From UBA1227 sp964539045 (GTDB taxonomy: Bacteria > Bacillota > Clostridia > Oscillospirales > Acutalibacteraceae), in contig CAZIHW010000033.1 in NCBI GenBank assembly GCA_964539045.1, positions 1-57,946 of the forward strand: DNA of 57,946 nt. Reading direction: 5' to 3'. Both the position numbers and the translations under genes were made by a program. Below the pieces are notes generated by a model. It was not told where the DNA came from. It worked only from the letters and a program-made list of their open reading frames with translations, and made no database searches. Shown one piece after another: positions 1-8,048 of the stretch (positions are counted from its first letter, which is position 1; every line of letters begins with the position of its first letter).

Positions 1-140
1 TAGACAAAGAAGCAAATAACTGTCGCGGCAAAGAGGTTAAAATCTCAACAGCCGATTCTAAGGTTGATGTTTATGTCATTCCTACAAATGAGGAACTTAT
101 GATAGCGCGCGATACAAAGGCTATCGTAGAAGCTCTTTAA
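1..140 (+). CDS. ackA: Acetate kinase, C-terminal end (5' truncated by window edge)
   Basis: Only the last 45 codons are present, in the frame that ends at TAA 138-140. The visible peptide contains GKEVKIST and the tail IPTNEELMIARDT, which I recognise as the conserved C-terminus of acetate kinase (ASKHA fold). The enzyme makes ATP and acetate from acetyl phosphate and ADP, the last step of substrate-level phosphorylation in fermenters. The catalytic N-terminal part lies outside the window. A strong intrinsic terminator follows 50 bases later, so this is the end of its transcript. Confidence 0.85.
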   Translation, partial: DKEANNCRGKEVKISTADSKVDVYVIPTNEELMIARDTKAIVEAL

Positions 141-188
141 AGACCGGCTTACAGTCAAAAGACCATAAGACAAAAAGTCATAAAAATA

Positions 189-226
189 CGGTGCAACATC
201 GCTTAGGTGTTGCACCGCTTTTTTAT
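189..226 (+). terminator. Intrinsic terminator after ackA
   Basis: A perfect 10-bp stem (CGGTGCAACA, 189-198, with 208-217) and a 9-base loop are followed by a T-rich run. It ends the ackA transcript and lies before the convergent ABC operon. Confidence 0.85.
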
Positions 227-261
227 CTCAGAATAATTCCAAATACAAGATTTAGCAGTTT

Positions 262-831
262 TCAATCCAACAACTTTACAACTTTGTCAGCGCTCAGGAT
301 ATCCTCCTGATTGTGAGAAACCAAAACAACTGCTTTGTTTTCGGAATATTCCTTAATCTTTTTAATAACGGGCTTCAGAGTTTCCCTGTCAAGACCGTTG
401 AAAGGTTCGTCGAGGAGCAATATATCTCCGTCATAAAACAGAGCCCTCGCTATACATACCCGTTGCCTTTCCCCACCTGAGAGTTCTCCCGGCCTCTTAA
501 GATAGAGCTCCTCTGTCAAGCCAAAGTCGCTCAAAATTTTCGCTGCCGAGTCCCGCCCTTTATCCGGATTCACAACAGCCACATTTTCCAGAGCCGAAAA
601 CCACGGGAGTAGACGTTGCTCCTGGAAAACATAGGAAATCTTCTCAGGCATTCCTGCAACCGACCCACTTTTTTGCACTTCAAGGCCGGCCAATATCCGG
701 AGCAGCGACGTTTTTCCGCCGCCGGAGGGTGAGATGATAGCAGTTATACCGTTATCGGGTATATCCATATTTATATTGGTCAAAACATGTGTTTTTCCAT
801 AGTCAAAGGAAATATTTTTCAATCTTATCAT
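262..831 (-). CDS. ABC transporter ATP-binding protein, nitrate/sulfonate/taurine type
   Basis: Cytoplasmic ATPase of an importer, family of SsuB/TauB. The order is classical: P-loop at residues 35-42 (PSGGGKTS), signature LSGGERQR near 117 and Walker B LLLDEP near 138. At 189 aa it is shorter than the usual 240-260 aa, with little after the H-loop (LVSHNQED). The P-loop is preceded by Ser34 where the family normally has Gly. Its ATG overlaps the permease stop by four bases (ATGA), so the two are translationally coupled. The substrate cannot be read from the sequence; sulfonates, thiamine precursors or similar small molecules are all possible. Confidence 0.85.
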   Translation of the reverse strand: MIRLKNISFDYGKTHVLTNINMDIPDNGITAIISPSGGGKTSLLRILAGLEVQKSGSVAGMPEKISYVFQEQRLLPWFSALENVAVVNPDKGRDSAAKILSDFGLTEELYLKRPGELSGGERQRVCIARALFYDGDILLLDEPFNGLDRETLKPVIKKIKEYSENKAVVLVSHNQEDILSADKVVKLLD

Positions 832-1610
832 ACATTGCCACTCGCATATCCGAATTTATCCATCAGCCTGACGGAAAGGCGCTTTATTACCATATCGAAA
901 ATGACACTCAGCAGTACAACCGTACAAGTCCAGGCAAACATCTGAGCTGTCTCAATATAAAACTTTGTTTCCCAAATGCTGTTACCGATAGACGGAAGTG
1001 TCCGGCAAATAACCTCAGCTGCAATTCCGGCTTTCCAACAAAGACCGAGACTTGAGCCTATAGCTGCAGTGTTATACGGCATCAAAGACGGAAAATAAAT
1101 CTTCTTCAATTTTGTCATGCCGGACATATTAAAAACTTTTGCCATCTCAAGCAACGACGAGTCGACGCTTTTCAGGCCCTCCAGCACATTGCTCCACACT
1201 ATGGGTATAACCATGATTAAACATATAAATACAGGAACAAAATCCTTGCCTATCCACATCAGAGCAATGATTATGAAGGAAGCCACCGGAGTCGATTTCA
1301 ACACGCTTATAATCGGAGAAACCAGAAGTCTGAAAAAGTCAAACCGATGTGAAGCCAAAGCCATTATCGAGGCTAAGATATACCCCACCGCGAATCCCCC
1401 GAGGACCCGTGCTATTGACGAAAATATAATAGTCCAATATCCCTTTGTGACCACCATGTCCTTAAGACATAAAAATGTGTCTACAGGAGATACAAAAACT
1501 ACACTCTCATTTATGAGTAAGCTTATAATCTCCCATACAGAGAGCCATATAACAGCTACAAGAAAATATCTCAGCTTTTTGTTATTTGCCCATGTAGTAG
1601 AATTCGCCAT
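828..1610 (-). CDS. ABC transporter permease, SsuC/TauC family
   Basis: 260-aa integral membrane protein with about six hydrophobic segments and the binding-protein-dependent permease core. The coupling-helix region is near residues 155-190 (LEMAKVFNMSGMTKLKKIYF, the EAA-loop equivalent). It forms the membrane channel of the importer. Its start overlaps the end of the binding-protein gene by 29 bases, and its stop overlaps the ATPase start, so the three make one coupled operon in the order binding protein, permease, ATPase. An AGGGGG ribosome site lies about 11 bases upstream of the ATG. Confidence 0.85.
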   Translation of the reverse strand: MANSTTWANNKKLRYFLVAVIWLSVWEIISLLINESVVFVSPVDTFLCLKDMVVTKGYWTIIFSSIARVLGGFAVGYILASIMALASHRFDFFRLLVSPIISVLKSTPVASFIIIALMWIGKDFVPVFICLIMVIPIVWSNVLEGLKSVDSSLLEMAKVFNMSGMTKLKKIYFPSLMPYNTAAIGSSLGLCWKAGIAAEVICRTLPSIGNSIWETKFYIETAQMFAWTCTVVLLSVIFDMVIKRLSVRLMDKFGYASGNV

Positions 1611-2643
1611 CCGGTATTTTTCCCCCTACCGAGCTTGGATTTGCATCATAGAGAACCTTCAGGAAACCTTCAAGTTCTTCTTGCATTTCGGCACCGGTTT
1701 CAAAAGTTATATTGCAGCGCGGTAATGCCTTCATAGCTACTTCCGCAGAAGGTAAAATACCTGCACTTTTTATAACCTCGCCGGTTTGCTTTATATTTTC
1801 ATCCTGCTCAACTTTTTCTACGGATGCTTCATATTCCCTCATAAAATCGGAAACCATTTTCGGGTTTTCCTTAAGGAATTTTGTGTTTACGGCAACACAT
1901 CCCATTGCTATAGAGGAAGCCTCGTATTCAGTGCCCTCAACGGTATCCTCCCAAACATCATCAATATCCAAAGCCACGCGCATGCCGCTGTTCTTAGAAA
2001 GCAGACCGGTTACCGCAGGTTCCGGAAGCAAAACCACATCAGCCTTTCCGGTTGCTGCAAAGCCGACAAGATCGTTATGTGTAGCATAGGTGAAGTCAAG
2101 CTTTACATCTGTTCCCACTTTAAGACCATTTGCCTCAAGAAGATACTCAAGTATATATTCCGGAGTGGAGCCCTGGCCGCTTACATATACGGTCTTTCCC
2201 TTAAGATCTTCGATGTCATCTATAGTATTGCCCTTTTCAAGTAAGTAAAGCACGCACTTTGTGTTCAGTGCCAGGAGAGTAATTTTTCCCTCTGACTTGT
2301 TGTAAAGGGTAGCCGCTGCATTTGTAGGCAATGCAGCAATATCAAGATCCCCGGAAACTATTCTTCCGGTAACCTCATCAGGGGAGGCGCAAACCTCATA
2401 CTCATAGTCATTAATTGTTTTCTGTGCTTTTGCATCACTGAACAGATAAGCCATACCCATACCTGTAGGGCCCTGTAAGCCGGCGATCTTTATAGACTTA
2501 TTTTCCCCTGTATCCTTACTTGCGATTGATACAGGTGCCTTAGTCGTATCCCCGCCGGTTTTGTCACTTCCGCCTTTTGAACATGCGGTGAAAAGTGCGA
2601 CTATCATCGCGAGTGCCATAACAATTGATATTATTTTTCTCAT
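1582..2643 (-). CDS. ABC transporter substrate-binding lipoprotein, NMT1/SsuA-like
   Basis: 353 aa with a lipoprotein signal peptide whose lipobox LFTAC places the lipidated Cys at residue 21, so it should sit on the outer face of the membrane. The mature part has the two-lobed NMT1/THI5-like pattern (IAGLQGPTGMGMAYL near residue 52, ALPTNAAATLY, LLPEPAVTGLL). Proteins of this class bind nitrate, sulfonates, thiamine precursors or related small molecules; the actual ligand is unknown. A good Shine-Dalgarno (AAGGAGA) precedes the ATG. It is 12 bases downstream of the Crp/Fnr regulator and probably in the same transcript. Confidence 0.85.
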   Translation of the reverse strand: MRKIISIVMALAMIVALFTACSKGGSDKTGGDTTKAPVSIASKDTGENKSIKIAGLQGPTGMGMAYLFSDAKAQKTINDYEYEVCASPDEVTGRIVSGDLDIAALPTNAAATLYNKSEGKITLLALNTKCVLYLLEKGNTIDDIEDLKGKTVYVSGQGSTPEYILEYLLEANGLKVGTDVKLDFTYATHNDLVGFAATGKADVVLLPEPAVTGLLSKNSGMRVALDIDDVWEDTVEGTEYEASSIAMGCVAVNTKFLKENPKMVSDFMREYEASVEKVEQDENIKQTGEVIKSAGILPSAEVAMKALPRCNITFETGAEMQEELEGFLKVLYDANPSSVGGKIPDGEFYYMGK

Positions 2644-2655
2644 AAATCTATCTCC

Positions 2656-3297
2656 TTAACTTACATTCTCAATCAATTTATCCAAATCAAGAACGCTGAT
2701 ATTTTTACCATCTTTCTTTATAGCTCCGGAATTTTCAAGTTCGTCAAGCGCCCTATAGAGAGAAGCTCGACCTATGCCCAGAGACTTTGAGAGTTCGGTC
2801 AGATTGAAGCCGAACGGAACACCAGACCCAAGTTGATGCGCATATATAAACTTTGAAACCTTTGATATAACGGTTGATGACGAATATGCGTCCACCAATG
2901 TGTTTAAATACTCAATTCTGCCGGTCAGAAATCTTATGTAGTTCAAGCTAAGACGTGGATATCTTTCCATAAAGGCTTTGATAACATCTTCCGGTATAAA
3001 GAGTACGGAACAGTTTTTCAGCGCTGTGATCTCAGAAACATAGTTTTCCCTTTGGCTGAAAAGTGCCGCAGCCCCAAAGCAGTCATCGGCCTCAAGGCGT
3101 CTCACTATAACACCACTTCCGCCATGACTTTTTACCACAGCCGAACCGTTTATTATCAAACCCAATGACCGCTCAAAGTTGTCAGCAGTATATATAACAT
3201 CCCCGGGAGCATAGCACTCAATGCGGCAACGTTTATCATTTTTTATATCTTCATACACGCCTTTGGGAAGACCGTCAAACAATACCGATCCGGTCAT
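2656..3297 (-). CDS. Crp/Fnr family transcriptional regulator
   Basis: 213 aa. Residues ~20-120 form a cyclic-nucleotide-binding-like beta barrel, followed by a long dimerisation helix. The C-terminal winged helix has a recognisable HTH (LSKSLGIGRASLYRALDEL, about residues 167-185). No N-terminal Fnr-type cysteine cluster is present, so it is not an obvious iron-sulfur oxygen sensor. It is the first gene of the operon with the ABC importer. A perfect inverted repeat lies at 3313-3328, 15 bases upstream of its start, so autoregulation and control of the importer are likely. The effector is unknown. Confidence 0.85.
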   Translation of the reverse strand: MTGSVLFDGLPKGVYEDIKNDKRCRIECYAPGDVIYTADNFERSLGLIINGSAVVKSHGGSGVIVRRLEADDCFGAAALFSQRENYVSEITALKNCSVLFIPEDVIKAFMERYPRLSLNYIRFLTGRIEYLNTLVDAYSSSTVISKVSKFIYAHQLGSGVPFGFNLTELSKSLGIGRASLYRALDELENSGAIKKDGKNISVLDLDKLIENVS

Positions 3298-3312
3298 TTC
3301 GTCATCCCCCTC

Positions 3313-3328
3313 TGTCTCATTTGAGACA
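3313..3328. promoter_or_regulatory. Palindromic operator TGTCTCA-TT-TGAGACA
   Basis: Perfect 7-bp inverted repeat with a 2-base centre, the size expected for a Crp/Fnr dimer. On the minus strand it lies at about +2 to +17 of the predicted promoter (-35 at 3360-3365, -10 at 3337-3342), which suggests repression by the regulator encoded next to it. Confidence 0.65.
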
Positions 3329-3336
3329 TTTTTTAA

Positions 3337-3365
3337 AGGATATCACATATACAAATTCCCGTCAA
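3337..3365 (-). promoter_or_regulatory. Promoter of the Crp/Fnr-ABC importer operon
   Basis: Minus-strand TTGACG (3365-3360), a 17-base spacer and TATCCT (3342-3337). The spacing is ideal for the housekeeping sigma factor. Confidence 0.6.
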
Positions 3366-3392
3366 TACTCCGTCAACACAAAACAAATAAAC

Positions 3393-3430
3393 AAATAAAA
3401 AAGGAGATGCCGTTTTCTGACAGCATCTCC
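3393..3430 (-). terminator. Intrinsic terminator of the sugar-transferase gene
   Basis: Stem GGAGATGC (3403-3410) with GCATCTCC (3423-3430). Read on the minus strand it is followed by six Ts, just after the end of the glycosylphosphotransferase gene. Confidence 0.8.
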
Positions 3431-3447
3431 CTTAAGAGCTTTTCCTA

Positions 3448-4800
3448 TTATGTTTCGTCAAATCCTTCAGTACTCTCTCTCATGAACAAAACTTTTACAG
3501 TCATGAATATCAGTTGTAAATCTGTACGGATTGAGTAATTCTCTATATAAAACAGATCAAGTTTCAACTTATCATATGCGGTCGTGTTGTACTTTCCGTA
3601 TATTTGTGCGTATCCGGTAAGACCTGCCTTTACCTTGTGTCGGTATTGGAACTCCGGAACTTCATCCATATACTTTTCTACGTTTTCAACACATTCAGGT
3701 CTGGGACCCACAACCGACATATCGCCCTTAAGTATGTTGAAAATCTGAGGGAATTCATCCATTCTGCATGCTCTTATGACTTTTCCCACCGGGGTAATTC
3801 TGTCATCGTCTGTAGTTGCGGAATGAGCTTTTCCGTCACGGTCTGCATCCGCATTAACCTTCATGCTTCTGAACTTGATTATTCTAAACACCTTGTCGTC
3901 TTTCGTAACCCTGTCCTGAAGGAAGAATACCGGTCCGCCGTCCTGAAGCTTTATAGCTATGGCAGTGATAAGCATGAACGGGCTCATTACTATAAGGCCG
4001 ACTAAGGAAACGACGATATCGAGCAGTCTCTTAAACAAACGCTCCTCAAAAGTAAGTCCGCTGTTTCTGCAAAGAAGCAATGGTGTGTCAAACAAATGTA
4101 TATTCTCACCGCTTCTTATGAGAATATCCGATATCTTAGGCGTAACATAAGCTCTCTTGTTGTTATCGAAACAATACTTCAATATATCGTTTCTTTCAGA
4201 GCCTGCTATATCGCATATAATAGCGCCGTCATAGAAGTTGATTCTTTCTTTTATTCTGTCAAAACCTTCTTCTACTTTTACAGCCTCGCAAATTTGGAAC
4301 TGATCATCTCTGACAGCCATCTTCCGAACAAGAGTAGTTGCGGAATGATTTCCGTATACAACAACGAGCTTGTACGGCGGATAAAGCTTCTTATAAAGGA
4401 CTGTGCTTAAAAAAGACCAAATGGTAATTATGATCATTTGTACTATCGCCATCAGAATAACCGGTGCAGGAGTTATAAGCTCACGCGCTATCAAACTCAT
4501 AATGGCATACATGAGTACATCAACAATTATCGTAGTCAAACCCTGAGAATAAATTATATTGCCCATTTTGTAGTAGCCGATCTTAAGGGCGCCGTATATC
4601 CTTGAAAAGAGATATTGCAATACAAAGTAGAGTGCAATAATAAGATAGTGTCCCTTTTTGTCAAAAGGCATTACAGTCAGTGTTTCATTTATACCAAACC
4701 ATGTGAAAGCGAAGTTTACAGTTAATGCGATCAATATAACAACTGACATAAAGAACATCAGCATTTTATTAAACTCTTCATTATTTCTGACATTTTTCAT
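3448..4800 (-). CDS. Polyprenyl glycosylphosphotransferase (exopolysaccharide-initiating sugar transferase)
   Basis: 450 aa. Four hydrophobic segments (about 11-33, 48-68, 85-108, 112-135) precede a soluble CoA-binding-like middle part. A re-entrant helix near 265-285 then leads into a bacterial sugar-transferase domain. Family motifs are clear: KRLLDIVVSL at 257-266, QDRVTKDDKVFRIIKFRSM near 295-313, VVGPRPE near 365 and AGLTGYAQI. It transfers a sugar-1-phosphate to undecaprenyl phosphate to start a capsule or exopolysaccharide repeat unit. The gene is transcribed alone, with its own promoter and terminator; no glycosyltransferase cluster adjoins it. The sugar cannot be predicted. Confidence 0.85.
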   Translation of the reverse strand: MKNVRNNEEFNKMLMFFMSVVILIALTVNFAFTWFGINETLTVMPFDKKGHYLIIALYFVLQYLFSRIYGALKIGYYKMGNIIYSQGLTTIIVDVLMYAIMSLIARELITPAPVILMAIVQMIIITIWSFLSTVLYKKLYPPYKLVVVYGNHSATTLVRKMAVRDDQFQICEAVKVEEGFDRIKERINFYDGAIICDIAGSERNDILKYCFDNNKRAYVTPKISDILIRSGENIHLFDTPLLLCRNSGLTFEERLFKRLLDIVVSLVGLIVMSPFMLITAIAIKLQDGGPVFFLQDRVTKDDKVFRIIKFRSMKVNADADRDGKAHSATTDDDRITPVGKVIRACRMDEFPQIFNILKGDMSVVGPRPECVENVEKYMDEVPEFQYRHKVKAGLTGYAQIYGKYNTTAYDKLKLDLFYIENYSIRTDLQLIFMTVKVLFMRESTEGFDET

Positions 4801-4836
4801 AAGAGAAAATAAATCCCTCCAATCACAACTCCAAGT

Positions 4837-4865
4837 ATTATACTTTAATATGTCAAAATAGTCAA
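4837..4865 (-). promoter_or_regulatory. Promoter of the sugar-transferase gene
   Basis: Minus-strand TTGACT (4865-4860), a 17-base spacer and a perfect TATAAT (4842-4837), 37 bases upstream of the ATG. Confidence 0.7.
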
Positions 4866-4895
4866 TTTTCGACCAAATATCCCCAATTCATGTTA

Positions 4896-5534
4896 TCAAT
4901 GAGGCACACGGACAGAAAATTCGCATCCGCAATAATCCTGTCTGTAAAGGTCATATGCTTTACTCAGCTCTATTGAACGCTTATATCCCTCTCTCTTTTT
5001 AAAATCCGAGAATAGGTATTTTACCCCGTATTTTAAGGAAAGTTCCCGTCCTATTTCGTTTAATACAGCGGCATTTTTATACGGACTTACGGTAAGTGTA
5101 GTAGTGAAGTATTCAAAATTATTCTTTCCCGCATACTCGCCCGTTATTTCTAAACGTTGACGATAACATAAATGACAGCGTTCGCCTCCCTCACACTCCT
5201 GTTCCAGTCCTTTTATAAGCGACAAATATGAATCGTGGTCATAGTCACTCTCTATAAAAGTTATTGAATTGCCCGCCTCATTCATTTTTCTTATCAGGTT
5301 TTGCTGCACATTTTTCCTGTGTTCATACTCCTCTTTCGGATATATACAAGGATTGCAATAAAAAACCGTTATATCAAAATGGGGACAAAGATACTCAAGA
5401 ACATAAGATGAGCACGGACCGCAGCAGCTGTGGAGCAGCAATGTAGGTTTTTCCGGGAGCTTGTCCACCTCTTCTATAACCTTATCAAGCTCTAATTGAT
5501 AATTTATCTTATTTTGGCAATTTACCTTATTCAT
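4896..5534 (-). CDS. queH: Epoxyqueuosine reductase QueH
   Basis: 212 aa from the ATG at 5534; a longer upstream frame runs inside the WYL gene and is unlikely. It carries the four Cys-rich QueH signatures: HSCCGPCSS, CNPCIYPKEEYEHR, RCHLCYRQRL and the terminal YCGCEFS, together with TTTLTVSPYKN. These bind the iron-sulfur and iron centre of the reductase that converts epoxyqueuosine to queuosine in tRNA, the last step of queuosine synthesis. The start overlaps the end of the upstream WYL gene by eight bases, so they are co-transcribed. No other queuosine gene is in the window. Confidence 0.88.
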   Translation of the reverse strand: MNKVNCQNKINYQLELDKVIEEVDKLPEKPTLLLHSCCGPCSSYVLEYLCPHFDITVFYCNPCIYPKEEYEHRKNVQQNLIRKMNEAGNSITFIESDYDHDSYLSLIKGLEQECEGGERCHLCYRQRLEITGEYAGKNNFEYFTTTLTVSPYKNAAVLNEIGRELSLKYGVKYLFSDFKKREGYKRSIELSKAYDLYRQDYCGCEFSVRVPH

Positions 5535-6525
5535 AAGCGGCCACCGTTTTTCTTGCCTGTTCCAACACGCCGTTTTTAAGCTCTGACGGAGATATGGCGA
5601 CCATCCTGTTTCCATACTGTAAAATCCAGGCTATCAGTCCTTCACTTACAGCGGCGGTGGTAGAGATAGTAAATGTGTCATCTGTTCTTTCAACAATCAT
5701 TACATCATCACCGAAACGATCACGAACTACATCCCACATGGAATTCGCGCACCTTATACTTATACGTTCCGGCTCACCGGAAAACATATTGAAAACTTTT
5801 GATGCATAGTCCGCAGCATCGAATACATCTTTATAATCACTGACCTCGTACAAAGGTCTTATATCTTCATCCAGCTGAGTTACGGAAATTATCTTATCTA
5901 TCCTGAGGTGCATGAGATTGTTATATTTTGCATTGTTGCAGACAAGATAATAATTGTCATTTGACCAGATGAGGGCATACGGACTCACACTGTATACATG
6001 CTCTTCATTCTTTGGGCGCTCCCCGGTCTCTATGCACCGTTTCAAGTAATGGATGCGCACTTTTTTTCTGCTCGTCGCGGCTCTGTACAGGGCATCTATA
6101 GCATAGTAAATCTTTTCATTTCCGTTTTTATTTCTGTGATCCACATAAACCTGCTTTGCAAGCATATCGCGCTGATTCTTGCTAAGCCTACGTTCTATTT
6201 TTGATATAAGATCCTCAGTCTTGCTCTCAGTTATAAATTTGGCCGACTGAATAGCGTCTATTAAGAGCCTTACCTCAGCAATTTGCAAGTCCCTGTCTCC
6301 CACATAATAACCCTTCTTCGGCTGACTTACCTTTATTATGTCATAACCGTAGCTTTCCAACACAGCAAGATCTGCATAAATTGATTTTCGCTCAGCACTT
6401 ATGCCGTATAAATTGAGTTCCTCACAAATCTCGGCAGCAGCCAAAGGATTATCCTCGTCGCTCTTTTCACATAAAATGTCATATATCCTGAGCAATTTAA
6501 TTTTGGAATTAATGTTACCTGCCAT
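5527..6525 (-). CDS. WYL-domain transcriptional regulator
   Basis: 332 aa. The N-terminal winged HTH (residues ~5-70, LYGISAERKSIYADLAVLES) is of the HTH_11/DeoR-like kind, followed by a WYL domain (~140-215, VSPYALIWSNDNYYLV and LMHLRIDKI) and a C-terminal extension of the WCX type. WYL proteins sense nucleotides or nucleic-acid ligands and control DNA repair, phage defence or metabolism. GGAGG lies seven bases before the ATG. It overlaps queH downstream; a role in controlling queH is possible but not shown. Confidence 0.85.
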   Translation of the reverse strand: MAGNINSKIKLLRIYDILCEKSDEDNPLAAAEICEELNLYGISAERKSIYADLAVLESYGYDIIKVSQPKKGYYVGDRDLQIAEVRLLIDAIQSAKFITESKTEDLISKIERRLSKNQRDMLAKQVYVDHRNKNGNEKIYYAIDALYRAATSRKKVRIHYLKRCIETGERPKNEEHVYSVSPYALIWSNDNYYLVCNNAKYNNLMHLRIDKIISVTQLDEDIRPLYEVSDYKDVFDAADYASKVFNMFSGEPERISIRCANSMWDVVRDRFGDDVMIVERTDDTFTISTTAAVSEGLIAWILQYGNRMVAISPSELKNGVLEQARKTVAAYE

Positions 6526-6599
6526 ATAGCAAACCTCCGAACATGAATTAAGTACATTGTACCATGAATCGGTCTCAATTAGAATACCAAAAAAGCAAC

Positions 6600-6628
6600 T
6601 TGAAAACCCAGGGGCTATTAGTTATAAT
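6600..6628 (+). promoter_or_regulatory. Promoter of tRNA-Leu
   Basis: TTGAAA (6600-6605), a 17-base spacer and TATAAT (6623-6628), 22 bases before the mature tRNA 5' end. Confidence 0.75.
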
Positions 6629-6650
6629 ACATCTTGTCACATTTTCATAT

Positions 6651-6733
6651 GCGGGTATGGTGGAATTGGCAGACACGCTAGACTTAGGATCTAGTGGGCA
6701 ACCGTGCAGGTTCAAGTCCTGTTACCCGCACCA
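6651..6733 (+). tRNA. tRNA-Leu (anticodon TAG)
   Basis: Class II tRNA. The acceptor stem GCGGGTA (6651-6657) pairs with TACCCGC (6723-6729), followed by discriminator A and an encoded CCA (6731-6733). The anticodon stem CTAGA/TCTAG encloses the loop CTTAGGA, giving anticodon TAG (decodes CUA and other CUN codons). The variable arm is long, as expected for leucine. It has its own promoter and terminator. Confidence 0.95.
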
Positions 6734-6736
6734 ACA

Positions 6737-6775
6737 AAAGACAAACAAACCGTAAAGGCCTGTTTGTCTTTTTTT
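6737..6775 (+). terminator. Intrinsic terminator after tRNA-Leu
   Basis: An 11-bp stem, AAAGACAAACA (6737-6747) with its complement at 6761-6771, runs into a T tract. Confidence 0.85.
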
Positions 6776-6795
6776 ATCCCACAATCAATGTGCAG

Positions 6796-6824
6796 TTGAC
6801 AAAGTAAGGACAAAGAGTTATTCT
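6796..6824 (+). promoter_or_regulatory. Promoter of the Fic gene
   Basis: A perfect TTGACA (6796-6801), a 17-base spacer and TATTCT (6819-6824), 36 bases upstream of the ATG. Confidence 0.6.
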
Positions 6825-6860
6825 GATACAAAATGATATCAATATGTATCGGAGATTTTT

Positions 6861-8024
6861 ATGGATATTAAAGTTTTTACTAAAATGCTTAAAGACACGC
6901 ATTTTACAGATTATCAGAAAATGAAATATAAGTACGGCGATGATTTAAATGCCTTTTTGCAAACTTTAGAGGAACTGTATTATAAAACCTTGCCGCTTTC
7001 TGATTTTGACGGTAACAACATTGTTTTTATAGAAAATCACGTAACAGTAAATCAAAGTGCTGTAAAATTGTTATTACAATCACAAGATCAACATTATGGT
7101 ATCAAAGCTGCAGAGGATGAGATTGTTGCAACTTCTGCAATAGAAAGCATTGATTTCTGCCGTGACAGTGTGCGCAAAATTCTAAAAGGAATGGCACCTG
7201 GGGACGAGCAGGAAAACAGAATATTAGGTGTTAAGCATGGTCTTGAGTTTATTGCTGATACCACTAACAAAATTACCGAAGAAAATCTTTATAAACTTTA
7301 TATGATGACGGTTGGCGATTTTCTTACAGGTGATGATAAGTTAATGAACGGCAATTTATATAGGCACGATACCGTTTACATTGTCAGCGACCAAGTTGAG
7401 CATTCAGGACTTGATTATAAAAAGGTTCCAAAATTTATGAAGTCACTTATTGCGTTTGTTAATGCAGAAGATGATATTAACGACTTAATCAAGGCGGCTA
7501 TTATTCATTTTTATATTGCTTTTGTGCATCCGTATTTTGACGGCAACGGAAGAATAGCTCGACTTGTTCATTTGTGGTTTTTGATTCAAAAGGGCTATCA
7601 ATCCGCTTTGTTTATTCCATTTTCAAGCCAAATTGAAAATAGCCGCAAAGCATATTACGACGCTTACACGGCTATTGAGGAGAACAAAAAGTATAGCGGT
7701 AAAATTGATGTAACTCCGTTCATTCTTTATTTTATAAACAATGTGTACAACAAAATGAATGAAGGCTCTGCTACAGTAGAAACTTTAACGATCTATGATG
7801 ATGCCGTTAAAAATGGAAAAATAACGGAGAAAGAAACTAAGCTATGGAAGTTTGTACTTTCCTATTACGGTACAGAGGAATTTTCAACAAAGCAACTTGA
7901 AAAGGATTTTGGTGACGCTGCCTATGCTACGATAAGAGGGTTTGTCCTAAAGTTTGAAGATCTGGGACTCCTTTCTTCTGTAAAATACGGACCGAGAGTA
8001 AAATATAAAGTCCTCAGTCGATGA
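6861..8024 (+). CDS. Fic family protein adenylyltransferase
   Basis: 387 aa. The Fic core carries the catalytic motif HPYFDGNGRIAR (about residues 223-234), which transfers AMP, or sometimes another phosphate-containing group, from a nucleotide to hydroxyl side chains of target proteins. An N-terminal helix with TSAIES (about 91-96) fits the class II autoinhibitory motif (S/T)xxxE(G/N), although the final Gly/Asn is Ser here. The C-terminal ~70 residues look like a winged helix (FSTKQLEKDFGDAAYATIRG), common in Fic proteins. The gene is AT-rich, has its own promoter and ends inside its terminator hairpin. The next gene encodes an ADP-ribosylglycohydrolase on the opposite strand. Targets are unknown. 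Confidence 0.88.
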   Translation: MDIKVFTKMLKDTHFTDYQKMKYKYGDDLNAFLQTLEELYYKTLPLSDFDGNNIVFIENHVTVNQSAVKLLLQSQDQHYGIKAAEDEIVATSAIESIDFCRDSVRKILKGMAPGDEQENRILGVKHGLEFIADTTNKITEENLYKLYMMTVGDFLTGDDKLMNGNLYRHDTVYIVSDQVEHSGLDYKKVPKFMKSLIAFVNAEDDINDLIKAAIIHFYIAFVHPYFDGNGRIARLVHLWFLIQKGYQSALFIPFSSQIENSRKAYYDAYTAIEENKKYSGKIDVTPFILYFINNVYNKMNEGSATVETLTIYDDAVKNGKITEKETKLWKFVLSYYGTEEFSTKQLEKDFGDAAYATIRGFVLKFEDLGLLSSVKYGPRVKYKVLSR

Positions 8025-8044
8025 TACGTCGACTGAGGTCTTTT
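8012..8044 (+). terminator. Terminator overlapping the end of the Fic gene
   Basis: The 10-bp stem CCTCAGTCGA (8012-8021) pairs with 8029-8038 and is followed by TCTTTTATT. The Fic stop codon (8022-8024) lies in the loop. The hairpin may also stop the convergent minus-strand transcript. Confidence 0.75.
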
Positions 8045-8048
8045 ATTA

